A DNA stretch of 64,000 nucleotides from CAVOGJ01 sp963695405 (GTDB taxonomy: Bacteria > Planctomycetota > Planctomycetia > Pirellulales > Pirellulaceae), in contig CAVOGJ010000014.1 in NCBI GenBank assembly GCA_963695405.1, positions 248,001 to 312,000 of the forward strand, read 5' to 3'. Below the pieces are notes generated by a model that was not told the origin of the DNA, made no database searches, and saw nothing but the letters and a program-made list of their open reading frames with translations. Positions 37,793 to 46,788 of the stretch are shown here, piece after piece. Each line of letters opens with the position of its first letter. The first letter of the stretch is position 1. The position numbers were made by a program, and so were the translations under genes.

Positions 37793-38206
37793 CTATCGTT
37801 TGGAGAACTGTGTTCCGCGGCGTGCACCACGCAACCCGTACTTCTTTCGTTCCTTCATCCGCGAATCACGGGTGAGGAAGCCGCCGTCTCGCATCAGGCT
37901 GAACAATTCTTCGTCCAGCCCTACCAGGCGCGCCGCGATCCCCATGCGACAGGCGCCGGACTGCCCTGAGGTGCCGCCACCATGGACGCGGATGTTCAGG
38001 TCCAATTCCTGCAGCTTCCCAGCAGCCATCAGCGGTGCCAATGCCGATTGCCGATCTTGCTCTTTTGGAAAAAAGACCGTCAAGTCTTTTTGATTGATGA
38101 TGATCTTTCCATTGCCTGGCCGAACTCGAACACGCGCGACCGAGGACTTCCGACGCCCTGTACCGAGCGCTTCACCAGTGATCTTGTCTTTCTTTGAAGC
38201 CACCAT
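37793..38206 (-). CDS. rpsI: 30S ribosomal protein S9
   Basis: 137 residues. ALGTGRRKSSVARVRVRPGNGKIIINQKDLTVFF is the typical S9 start, and the end GLRGARRGTQFSKR carries the conserved K/R C-terminal tail that contacts P-site tRNA. It sits 12 bp after rplM as in nearly all bacteria, and the pair is ended by the hairpin at 37728. Confidence 0.98.
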   Translation of the reverse strand: MVASKKDKITGEALGTGRRKSSVARVRVRPGNGKIIINQKDLTVFFPKEQDRQSALAPLMAAGKLQELDLNIRVHGGGTSGQSGACRMGIAARLVGLDEELFSLMRDGGFLTRDSRMKERKKYGLRGARRGTQFSKR

Positions 38207-38218
38207 AGCTGAAAAATC

Positions 38219-38776
38219 CTACTTGCCTGCGAGTTGCGTCGGTTGCGGTTGTTGTGCCTGATGAGGATGATCCGGCCCAGCGTAGATCTTGAGCTTACTT
38301 AGCATCTTGCGGCCCAGCCGGTTCTTAGGCAGCATGCGTCGGACGGCGTCCCGCAGGACTCGATCCGGGTATCGTTGCATCCGCCGCTCGGCGGTTTCCT
38401 CACGTAGTCCGGGATACCCGGTGTACCAGGTGTACCGCTTCGTTGCCAGCTTATTACCCGTAAAACGAATCTTGTCGACGTTGGTGACGACGACAAAATC
38501 ACCCGTATCCACATGCGGCGTATAGGTGGGTCGATGCTTACCCATCAATACGACCGCAATGCGACTCGCCAAACGGCCGACAATCTGATCTGTGCCATCC
38601 ACGAGCAGCCACTGGTGATCAAGATCACCCGGCTTCGCCAGATAGCACTTACCGGCCGGATTGTGGGCTCGCTGCAGGGGTAGCTTCTTTTCCAAGGCCT
38701 TCTTTTCCAAGGCCTGTTTTTCCAAGGACTTTTTTTCTTCCACGGTTTCTTCCACGGTTTCTTCCACGGCAGCCAC
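38219..38776 (-). CDS. rplM: 50S ribosomal protein L13 with repeat-encoded N-terminal extension
   Basis: 185 residues from GTG 38776 (AAGGAG before it). The core starts near residue 45 (CYLAKPGDLDHQWLLVDGTDQIVGRLAS) and has the family text GKHRPTYTPHVDTGDFVVVTN and RMLPKNRLGRKMLSKLKIYAGPDHPHQAQQP. The first ~40 residues are extra: EETVEETVEEKK then SLEKQALEKKALEKK, encoded by three 12-bp and three near-15-bp DNA repeats (38686-38771). Function of L13 (early 50S assembly) is presumably kept. The extension would be helical and charged. Confidence 0.96.
   Translation of the reverse strand: MAAVEETVEETVEEKKSLEKQALEKKALEKKLPLQRAHNPAGKCYLAKPGDLDHQWLLVDGTDQIVGRLASRIAVVLMGKHRPTYTPHVDTGDFVVVTNVDKIRFTGNKLATKRYTWYTGYPGLREETAERRMQRYPDRVLRDAVRRMLPKNRLGRKMLSKLKIYAGPDHPHQAQQPQPTQLAGK
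38686..38771. repeat. Short tandem repeats inside rplM
   Basis: Three units of tcttccacggtt (12 bp; 38736-38771, last one slightly changed) and three degenerate 15-bp units with the core ttttccaaggcc (38686-38731). In frame; they encode the acidic-basic extension of L13. Confidence 0.85.
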
Positions 38777-39096
38777 GGTCCAAACTCCTTCACCGCACAG
38801 GCGGTGGAGGTGTGAGGCACTCCGGAACCGCCGAGCATGTTTCGAGAATTCCGTAATTTAGCGGTTGGCGGCCGACCCTTCAAGGCGTTCCCGCGGAGCC
38901 CGAGCGACTTTTGGACCCCACGGGAGCCCCCGAGGCCCGTCACCGGCCCCCCGGAACCTTGAAATCGCCAATTCGGGGGTGGGTTCGCGGGTGAGTTCGG
39001 GGTCGGTCCAAACTCGACGGATCGATGGGAGCTGACTTGCAGGAGCACCCCACGGCTGCCAACTTGGCTGCCAACGGGGTCGGCGGGCATCCGGAG
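38777..39096. other. Leader region of rplM
   Basis: 320 bp upstream of rplM that must hold the promoter and any leader. GC-rich with runs such as tcggggtcggtcc. No recognisable structure I can pin down; the strong AAGGAG is at its lower end. Confidence 0.5.
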
Positions 39097-39582
39097 CTAC
39101 CAGGACGCCTCGGGAGCTTCGAAAGCGTCCCGAATGTGCTCAATCATGGGGCGGCGGGCGTCGTGGGGCCAAGTCACCGCCACGACATCAAAGCGGGCCG
39201 GGGTGTCGAGCAGGTCATGACGCTTCATATAAACGAGGGCAAGTCGCGCCAGCTGCCGCTGCTTGGGGAGATCGACGGCTTCTGCGGGATGACCACGGCG
39301 ATGGTCCACGCGGGTCTTGACCTCGACGAACACTACGGTCTTGCCGTCAACCGCAATCAGGTCGATCTCGCCTCCTTGAATTTGAACGCTCTCCTCAACG
39401 ATTTTCAGCCGTCGCCGCTGGAGGTAGCGTTTCGCGGCTCGCTCGCCACGTGTTCCGAGTGGCAGATGGCGGTCATCTTGGCTGAGGGCTCGCCAAGCCC
39501 GCCGGCAGACATCTCGCCACTGAACAACGAGCGCTGCGGCTCGCCGCGGACGCTGCTGTGGATGCCGAGGTTTGGCGGACAT
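39097..39582 (-). CDS. YraN/UPF0102 family endonuclease-like protein
   Basis: 161 residues. LGTRGERAAKRYLQRRRLKIVEES gives the family start, then the PD-(D/E)XK-like set: E in GERAA, D in GGEIDLIA, E-x-K in VVFVEVKTR (E and K present). RRGHPAEAVDLPKQRQLARLALVYM completes it. A 38-residue Arg-rich N-terminal extension is unusual. YraN proteins are Holliday-junction-resolvase-like in fold; cellular role is not settled. Same strand as rplM but 320 bp away. Confidence 0.9.
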   Translation of the reverse strand: MSAKPRHPQQRPRRAAALVVQWRDVCRRAWRALSQDDRHLPLGTRGERAAKRYLQRRRLKIVEESVQIQGGEIDLIAVDGKTVVFVEVKTRVDHRRGHPAEAVDLPKQRQLARLALVYMKRHDLLDTPARFDVVAVTWPHDARRPMIEHIRDAFEAPEASW

Positions 39583-39756
39583 CGATCGCGGGCTCTTGGC
39601 CAGTCTGGGCCAGACGGCTCTTCGCCGGCCGTCATGGCTCGTATTCGGTCAGCGTAACTTACTTGGTCAGTGTAACTCTTTGGGGATTGCTAGGAAATTG
39701 GATTCAGCTACCTAGCATCGGAGCGACCCATTGGGTGCCTCGCACCTGGGGTACCT

Positions 39757-39813
39757 GATCCTGTCTTACGCGCCCAATCCCGTCTTTTGCGCCCGATCCC
39801 GTCTTTTGCGGCT
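39757..39813. repeat. Three 19-bp tandem repeats
   Basis: Copies at 39757-39775, 39776-39794 and 39795-39813 share the core cccgtcttttgcg(c) with small changes. They lie in the gap between YraN and the transporter stop. No coding potential. Confidence 0.75.
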
Positions 39814-39846
39814 GACCCCATCCTCATGGTGCCGTCTGAAAAGTCA

Positions 39847-42065
39847 TTAGCTTTCGAGCGACATATTGCCGGCGCTACAGACGAATGCGACCCGCGGGAT
39901 TTCACCGGCGAAGGCATCCATGCGACCATAGAAGGCATCTTCATCGCCCTCTTCGGGTGCCTCGAAGCCCAGCAGGGTCAAGGCGGCCGTAGCCGAAGTC
40001 GTGTGAATGGCCTGGACGGAGTCGCTGCTGACGATCACCTGCGGTTCGGCAGGAATGCGGGAGCGGGCGATGAGTTCCAGGAGGTGCTGCTTCACTTCCT
40101 CTAGCCCCGCCTCATTCTCGATCGTCCGTAAGAGCCGAATTTTGTGTGTTCGCCAGGCATTATTGCAGGTGAGTAGATGGGCCAGCAGCAGCATCAACTC
40201 GCCGTTCTTATGCCCCCTCCACCAGACGTCAATCGTCCCTTGGGGGGCCTCCCACGGATCGATGACTTCATCGGTGAACCGCATGGCGACAATGCTCCGT
40301 TCCAGGCAAGCCACCGTGCGGAGTGATGCGGCGAACGCTGGTGCCTTGGCAGCATCCTTTGGCCAGCCGAGCAGCAGCGTATTCGGACGTACGCGCCGAG
40401 ACCCTCGCATTGAATCAGCGATTCAATCCCATCCGACAGATAAGGTGCGACAAGAACTGCCGGAAAGGCCTGCAATTGCTCTTCACGGATAAAATCGCGG
40501 AGCAGCCGTTCCTGATTCACTCGCCGTTCCAAGAGATCCTCGATCTCTCCCGTAATGATCTGTCCCAGCGTCAGAATGCCGTGCCCAGAAGTGAACCAAT
40601 GTCCATAAACAGCCAGATGGGGACGCGTCCAGGTAGCCCCGCTTAATGCCAAGACGATTGGACGCCAGTTTTTTGGATGGTACAGCTGGTCTTCCAAACG
40701 CAGCAAATTTGTCCGCGTCCGTTCGAACAACAGGCCACTCTGCAGGTCACCCCACCGAGCCTCGATTTCGTGGCGGCTGATGTGCCAATGCAGCAACCAC
40801 ATCACAACGATAGCGATCAGCGCCCACACCCAGTCAATCAGAAACATGACTCCAGCGCAGCCGATCGCGCCGGCCAGCGACGTCATCCAATTGCAGAAGC
40901 GAAACCGAGGTCGATAGCTCGGATTTTTCGTGATCGATTCGTAGAACGTCGCCAGATTGAGCAGCCCGTACGTAATCATGAAGAACATCGTGATCAGCGG
41001 AGCAATCGTGTTTAGATCGGCCAGCAGGATGCAGACTTGAGCGATCAAGAAAGTGAGCACGATAGCTCGGCGCGGTTCGTTGGCATCGCCACTGCCGGTG
41101 CCAAAGAAACGTAATGACGCAAACACATGATCGCGGGCCAAGGCTTGAAGAATGCGGGGAGCGCCCATCATGCTTCCGAGCGCCGACGAGAGCGTGGCGG
41201 CAAAGACGCCGGCCGTGATCAGCACCGGCCAAACGGCAATCTCCCCCATGACCATATTGCTGTTGATGAGCACATCCGAGGGGCGTGAACCTGCCAACAG
41301 AATCGCCTGGCTGACGTAGACAGCCCCCGTCACCAGCACCGCCGCCAGCGTTCCGGAGGGGATCGCTCGCGCCGGGTCCCGCAGGTCGCCCGACATATTC
41401 GCACCCGCCATCACGCCGGTCACGGCCGGGAAAAAAAGCGCAAAGATGGTGAAGAACGATTCGCCTCCTTGGAAATGCGGAGCCGAGTTGGCCGCCAGAA
41501 TTGCTGGCTCGAACGCCTGCCACGCGCCAACGTAAAAGGAGACCAGCGATAAGCCCAGCACGGCCAGAATGAGATATTGAATCTTGATCGTCCAACCCGC
41601 TCCGATAAACACACAGATAAACACCATCACGTTGGTGACGGATGCAATACTCCCCATCGACCATCCGCTACCCATCGTCGCCACGACGGCTTCGGAAAAA
41701 CCGATCACATACATGGCGACCGAGATGGCTTGTGCCAGGAAAAAGACCAGCCCAATCGCGCCGCCAAATTCGACGCCCAAACTGCGGCTGATCAAGAAAT
41801 AGGCGCCGCCCCCTTTGACTTCCGTGTTTGTGGCGATGGCCGAGAGCGATAAGGTCGTCAGTAACGTAATCGCCTTCGCCCCGGCGACGATTGCCAGGGC
41901 GTACCACAAGCCGGCTTGTCCGACGACATAGCCGAATCGCAGAAACATGATCACGCCCAGGATCGTTAGCGTGCAAGGCGTAAAAACACCCGCCAGGGTG
42001 CCAAATTTGGCGGTCGATGGGCTTCCGTTCGACAAGTCTTTTTCCTTAGGGCATTCCGGTGGCAA
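39847..42065 (-). CDS. Cation-chloride/amino-acid permease-type transporter, frameshifted
   Basis: Read as one gene of about 739 residues after restoring one base near 40394. First part (start ATG 42065): GTLAGVFTPCTLTILGVIMFLRFGYVVG and TLSLSAIATNTEVKGGGAYFLISRSLG, then about twelve hydrophobic segments, in the APC-superfamily SLC12 (Na-K-Cl cotransporter) pattern. After PYLSDGIESLIQCEGLG the frame breaks; the other frame continues RPNTLLLGWPKDAAK...AFVCSAGNMSLES, the C-terminal cytoplasmic domain of SLC12-like proteins (NTLLLGW is family text). Both frames together make the full family length. Last gene of purH-trpC-transporter. Confidence 0.88.
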
Positions 42066-42101
42066 CGGAGAAAACGTCGTGCCGTCGTGGGAGGGTCTGG
42101 C

Positions 42102-42896
42102 TCACGTTGTGGCAGTCCCCAACAGCGACCGTACGGCTGCACCGATGTCAGGTTGAGACATCAAGTGTTCACCGACGAGCATCGCATCGACGCCGGCATC
42201 TTCGAGCACGAGGGCGTCCGCGCGGCCGTGAATACCACTTTCACCGACCAGCACGCAGTCGTCGGGGATCTGGTCACGCAATCGCACCGTATGCAGCAGG
42301 TCGGTCTGGAACGTCCTCAAATCTCGATTGTTGATGCCGATGAGTGTCGCACCCGCTGCCAATACTCTCGCGCAATGGTTCGGCTCGTAGAACTCGACCA
42401 GTGGCGTCATCCCCAGTTCGATCGCCTCGTGGAATAACTTCCGCAACTGGCAATCGTCCAGACACTCGGCAATCAGCAGCACCGCATCCGCGCCCGCGAC
42501 GCGGGCCTCGAGCAGCTGGTACGTATCAATGATAAAATCTTTCCGCAGCACGGGCAGTTCAATCGCCTCGCGGACTCGCGTCAGATAGCTCAGGTGACCT
42601 TGGAAATACGATTCATCCGTGAGCACACTGATGCACGAGGCACCGTGGGCCTCGTACGCTCGTGCGATCTGTACCGGGTCGAAATCTGCTCGGATCAATC
42701 CCTTTGAGGGACTCGCCTTCTTTACTTCGGCGATCAGACGGATCGGCTTGCCTGCGGCCAGTGGCGAAAAGAAATCGCGCACGGGGGGAGCTGCCGCTAC
42801 AGCGGCACGCAGGGCTGCGAGCGGCACGGCTTCCCGCGCGGCTGCCACCTCCGCGCGCTTGGTTGCGATGATTCGCTCCAAAATCGTCGTTGCCAT
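42102..42896 (-). CDS. trpC: Indole-3-glycerol-phosphate synthase
   Basis: 264 residues, full length. TIM-barrel enzyme of tryptophan synthesis (CdRP to indole glycerol phosphate). Key text: LIAEVKKASPSKGLIRADFDP (active-site K), LRKDFIIDTYQLLEARVAGADAVLLIAE, LVEFYEPNH, IGINNRDLRTFQTDL and LVGESGIHGRADA. It follows purH by 49 bp and precedes the transporter by 36 bp on the same strand; other trp genes are not in the window. Confidence 0.97.
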   Translation of the reverse strand: MATTILERIIATKRAEVAAAREAVPLAALRAAVAAAPPVRDFFSPLAAGKPIRLIAEVKKASPSKGLIRADFDPVQIARAYEAHGASCISVLTDESYFQGHLSYLTRVREAIELPVLRKDFIIDTYQLLEARVAGADAVLLIAECLDDCQLRKLFHEAIELGMTPLVEFYEPNHCARVLAAGATLIGINNRDLRTFQTDLLHTVRLRDQIPDDCVLVGESGIHGRADALVLEDAGVDAMLVGEHLMSQPDIGAAVRSLLGTATT

Positions 42897-42945
42897 GAAA
42901 GACTCGCGGTCGCGACAGGCGGTCAGCCCATCTGGAGCAGAGAAC

Positions 42946-44533
42946 TTAGTGCCGAAAATGCCGTCGTCCGGTGAAAATCATCGGCAAGCCGTGTTCATCG
43001 CAGGCCGCAATGACGGCCGCGTCATTCCGCGAGCCACCTGGCTGGATCACCGCCGCCACTCCGGCCGCGGCAGCTCGCTCAATGGAATCTGGAAACGGGA
43101 AGAAGGCGTCGGACGCCAGCACGCTGCCGCGCGCGGTCAGATGCCTTGCGTATGGCAATCTCGACCGCATCGACGCGACTCATCTGTCCCGCGCCGGCCC
43201 CCACCAGGGAACGGTCTCGCGTCAACACAATGGCGTTCGATGTGACATGCCTCACCATCTGCCAGGCAAACACCAACTCGGACCAGAGCGCGTCGGTTGG
43301 TTGTGTGCGTGTGACCACCGTCCATTCGCTAGTGTTCGGTGGCAGCGTATCGGCATCTTGCAACAGGACACCTCCGTCGATGGGCCGCAACGCGGACCGC
43401 ACGATCGGCGGGGGCATCTCTCCCAAACGCATCAGTCGGACATTTAACTTCCATTTGGGCTTGGAAGTGAGCAGGGCCAGGGCAGCGGGCGAGAAATCTG
43501 GCGCCACGATCGACTCGATGAACAATCCCGGCTGAATCAGAACCTCCGCCGTGTCTTCATCGACCGTGCGATTGCAGCCGAGGATCGAGCCGAATGCGCT
43601 GACCGGATCTCCCGCCAAGGCCGCTTGGGTTGCCGCGGCCAAGGAATCCGCACAGGCGACACCGCAGGGATTATTGTGCTTGATGACCGCCACCGCCGGA
43701 TCGACAAGTCCATGCACGATCCGCCACGCAGCGTCCAAATCCAGATAGTTGTTGTAAGACAGCTCCTTCCCATGCAGTTGCTGGGCGGATAACAGGCTCG
43801 GGGTTGTTCGGTTTTGATCACAATAGACAGCGGCTCGCTGATGAGGATTCTCGCCGTAACGCAACGTGGCTTGCCGCTGCCAGCGACCGATGAGCTCCTC
43901 TGGAAACTCGGGCGATTCGTTCGATTCAGCTTCCGATCCACGAGCGAAATAGCCTGCAATCGCCGCATCGTAGGCGGCCGTCCGCGCGAAGGCGGCGGCG
44001 GCGAGCGAGCGGCGTGTCACAGCAGTAATGCATCCCCCCCGGGCAACCTGTGTGATGATTTCCGGATATTGATCGGGGCTGGTCGCGACAGCAACGAAGG
44101 CGTAGTTCTTTGCTGCCGCCCGCACCAGGCTGGGGCCGCCGATGTCGATCTGCTCAATCGCTTCCTCGTCAGTCACTCCGGTGCGGGCAATCGTCGACTC
44201 GAATGGATAGAGATTCACAACGACCAGCTCGAAGGTGACAATACCATGGTCTTGCAAGCCAGCTCGATCGTCCGCTCGATCGTGTCGTCCTAAAATGCCG
44301 CCAAAGATACGTGGGTGCAGTGTCTTCAGCCGGCCATCCATCATTTCGGGAAAGCCCGTATAGTCAGCGATGTCATGGACAGCGAAACCGGCCGTCGATA
44401 AGTAGTGCCCTGTTCCCCCGGTGCTGTAAATCTCTACGTCCGCCGCCGTCAGGGCCGCCGCCAGCTCTTGGAGTCCCGCTTTGTCGCTCACACTGATCAA
44501 AGCGCGTTTCAACCGAGGCGAGTGCGTAGCCAT
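42946..44533 (-). CDS. purH: Bifunctional AICAR formyltransferase/IMP cyclohydrolase, frameshifted
   Basis: Final two steps of purine synthesis. ATG 44533 gives the IMP cyclohydrolase domain (LKRALISVSDKAGLQELAAAL, STGGTGHYL, GFPEMMDGRLKTLHPRIFGGIL) and the formyltransferase domain (RYGENPHQRAAVY, QLHGKELSYNNYLDLDAA, KHNNPCG). After GAGAGQMSRVDAVEIAIRKASDRAR the frame is lost in ccgcgcgcgg (43127-43136). In the other frame the end is GSVLASDAFFPFPDSIE...GLPMIFTGRRHFRH, the normal PurH end. Restoring one CG pair gives 529 residues, the length of E. coli PurH. A core gene, so most likely a sequence error. Confidence 0.92.
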
Positions 44534-44551
44534 TTTTGGTCATCCCGTTTT

Positions 44552-44733
44552 CGGCGGCATAAGACGGCGGCATAAGACGGCGGCATAAGACGGCGGCATA
44601 AGACGGCGGCATAAGACGGCGGCATAAGACGGCGGCATCAGACGGCGGCATCAGACGGCGGCATCAGACGGCGGCATCAGACGGCGGCATAAGACGGCGG
44701 CATCAGACGGCGGCATCAGACGGCGGCATCAGA
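44552..44733. repeat. 14-copy 13-bp tandem array in the purH leader
   Basis: Fourteen units of cggcggcatNaga (N = a or c; 13 bp), starting 19 bp before the purH start. Units 1-6 and 11 have A, 7-10 and 12-14 have C. On the purH (minus) strand each unit contains an ATG, and the 13-bp period rotates frames. No spacers, so not CRISPR. Confidence 0.92.
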
Positions 44734-44787
44734 CGACCTACCCTTAGGTCATCTTGGGCTCAGGATGGCGGTGGAAGAAGTTCCTGT

Positions 44788-45066
44788 CTAGGGCCAGGCA
44801 GCCCCAACATCAACCGCCGCACCGCATGGATCGCCCATCTGCCCAGCGAAAACCGCGTCGCCCCAGGATGTTATCCGCAGCTCAGCCCAGGCGCTGATAC
44901 ACCAAACGACCAGTGCGGCCAGCGTCACGCCGAACGTGACAATCGCGAGCAAAATGCCGATGATGCCGTGCCAGGCCTCTTTGTCTTCCTCGAGCTGATG
45001 GACTTGCTGCTCGCTGGAGAAAGACTTTCGCCAGACGTCGTCGCTGGTTTGTTTCGCTGCGGTCAT
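44788..45066 (-). CDS. Small membrane protein, unknown
   Basis: About 92 residues from ATG 45066; the frame is open 31 codons further. An N-terminal soluble stretch (DDVWRKSFSSEQQVHQLEEDKEAWH, coiled-coil-like) is followed by one hydrophobic segment (GIIGILLAIVTFGVTLAALVVWCISAW) and a short Gly/Ala tail. No family recognised. No good Shine-Dalgarno. Divergent from the response regulator gene. Confidence 0.5.
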   Translation of the reverse strand: MTAAKQTSDDVWRKSFSSEQQVHQLEEDKEAWHGIIGILLAIVTFGVTLAALVVWCISAWAELRITSWGDAVFAGQMGDPCGAAVDVGAAWP

Positions 45067-45405
45067 ATGCGGATTTGCGGATTTCGAGAGTTGGGATCGT
45101 TGTAGCGGACTGGGAGAAGCGTTCTGCTCTTGCGAACGCTTTACGGCACCAAGGATCATAACGATTGGGCCTCATTATGGCGGTTGGGGATTCTTGGTAA
45201 TCCACCCGCCCTCGCCGTCCGATAATGAATGTCAAGTCGTCGCTGGACCCTGCATCCCTGTCGTCGGCCAGCGGACCTCATTTTCGTTAATTTCCTCCGA
45301 ATTTCAATCGCACTGGCGGCCGGCGGTCAAAGAAATCGCCGGGCGGCGCCGGGGCAGACCCTCCATTGTCGAAGTGGATCGGCCCCGCTAACTCGAGACG
45401 CTCCC
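45067..45405. other. Divergent intergenic region
   Basis: 339 bp between a small membrane protein (minus) and a receiver protein (plus); must hold both promoters. No RNA gene or repeat seen. Confidence 0.5.
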
Positions 45406-45810
45406 ATGCCAAAGAAAATTCTGCTGTTAGATCCCGATCCAGACTACGCCCGCACCATCGCCCAACGCTGCCAGGCGCTCGGTTTGGAAGTCCAGATCGC
45501 GTCCAACGCGACCGACGCGACGGTCCAATTGACGCTCCAAGAGCCAGACGTCGTGTGCGTCGACGTCGTGGCCTCGCAACTGGATGGGCTGGCCTTTTGT
45601 GAGTATCTGGCTTGGAATACCGAAACGCGGGATCTGCCCGTAATTGTATTGCACGCGGCTGGCGAGGCTCATTCGATCCAGCGTTGCTGCACCCTTCAGG
45701 CGCGGTTCGTCGAGAAATCGCTGTATTGCTGGGATCGAGTCCTGGCGATCCTCTGCGAGGTCGTCGACGTCGCAACGCCCACATCAGCCGCCAGCGACGA
45801 ACGGGTCTAA
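45406..45810 (+). CDS. Receiver-domain-only response regulator
   Basis: 134 residues, a single CheY-like domain. Acidic pocket D9/D11 (LLLDPDPDY), phospho-acceptor D53 (VVCVDVVASQLDG), and lysine K104 (RFVEKSLY) are present. The Thr/Ser switch position after beta-4 reads LHAAG, so the conserved hydroxyl residue is shifted or lost. No output domain: a signalling relay or inhibitor. No kinase gene nearby. Ends at the convergent terminator 45817. Confidence 0.85.
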   Translation: MPKKILLLDPDPDYARTIAQRCQALGLEVQIASNATDATVQLTLQEPDVVCVDVVASQLDGLAFCEYLAWNTETRDLPVIVLHAAGEAHSIQRCCTLQARFVEKSLYCWDRVLAILCEVVDVATPTSAASDERV

Positions 45811-45816
45811 ATTGGC

Positions 45817-45850
45817 ACGAGCCAGATGCGGACGACGGCATCTGGCTCGT
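45817..45850. terminator. Bidirectional terminator
   Basis: Perfect 13-bp stem acgagccagatgc/gcatctggctcgt with an 8-nt loop, between the convergent receiver and CAP-protein stops (45810 and 45910). Shorter T-runs than a classic rho-independent site. Confidence 0.8.
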
Positions 45851-45909
45851 AGTACTCGTTCTTCGCCCGACTCGGGCCGACCCGCCCAGCGAGCTCGCTG
45901 AACGATGGT

Positions 45910-46452
45910 TTAGCGCAGCAGCAGCGTGTAATAGGCGCGACCGCTGCCATCGTAGGCGATCGCCGCCCCGCCATAACGGTAGCCACTGGAGTAGAGATAG
46001 CAGGTCGAGAAGCGCGAAGCCAGGTTGCCGCCATGAGCATAACCGACTCCTTCCACTCGCGCCCCACCGCGACTCGATCCATCATGTCCCGTGACGCGGC
46101 GCATTGCGCGAAGCTGCGATTTGCGCACCGCGACGCTGGTCAACGTCGGATCAAACATCAACGGCGACAAACCTCGACTGCGGCGCTTGCTGTTGACGAT
46201 GTTTAGCACATCGTTCCCGACGGCCGGGACAGTGGAGGTCACTGTCGTCGGGACCGTGGAAGCAACCGACGGAGCGTAGGATACGGGTTGAGCCGGAATG
46301 CCGGCAAAAGGCGTAGTCGAGACGACTCGCTCGCTGACAATGACCTCACTGCCGGTCGATGACGCCAAGGGCCGTCCGCACTTGGCGCAGTGCTGAGCCC
46401 CGCAGAGGGTGGGAATGATTAAGATGCCTAGACAAAACGCGACGCACTTCAT
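45910..46452 (-). CDS. Exported CAP (SCP)-like domain protein
   Basis: 180 residues from ATG 46452 (AAAGGA before it). Signal peptide residues 1-19 (FCLGILIIPTLCGAQ), then a C-x2-C pair (CAKCGRP), a Ser/Thr/Val/Pro linker of about 60 residues, and a C-terminal CAP-like fold: VLNIVNSKRRSRGLSPLMFDPTLTSVAVRKSQLRAM, TGHDGSSRGG and YRYGGAAIAYDGSGRAYYTLLLR. CAP proteins are secreted and of diverse function; the catalytic-type His-Glu pairs are not fully recognisable, so no enzymatic role is claimed. Confidence 0.78.
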   Translation of the reverse strand: MKCVAFCLGILIIPTLCGAQHCAKCGRPLASSTGSEVIVSERVVSTTPFAGIPAQPVSYAPSVASTVPTTVTSTVPAVGNDVLNIVNSKRRSRGLSPLMFDPTLTSVAVRKSQLRAMRRVTGHDGSSRGGARVEGVGYAHGGNLASRFSTCYLYSSGYRYGGAAIAYDGSGRAYYTLLLR

Positions 46453-46788
46453 GTGAGAATCCTTTCGGACAGAGGTGGGAAAAAAGGCGGGAATGACCGG
46501 GTCTGTGCACCGACCCTCGTGGTCACCGACCGGGATTATACGTGTTCCTGGCTGCGGAAGCCCAGCCGAGTTTTCGCGGCCCGTCATTGGTGAACGGCCG
46601 CAAAACCCTTAGATTGGGCCTCCGTAAGCGAAACCAAAGGCCCCATCGTCCAAATCAATCACGGCTGTGCGGTCCGCGCCCGCCGGCCTTCGTTCAGCTC
46701 AGGCGTCGCCTCGGACACGAGGGAACGTGGCCGTGATGGGCCCCTCCCCAGCAAGAAACCTATCTCACCAGCCCGCCGAGTCAGACCC
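46453..46788. other. Divergent intergenic region
   Basis: 336 bp between the CAP-like gene (minus) and the nitrilase gene (plus). No gene seen; short frames are Arg-rich shadows. Confidence 0.5.

Noticed and set aside
44552..44733. CRISPR array
   Set aside because: Units are 13 bp and abut each other with no spacers; no cas genes.
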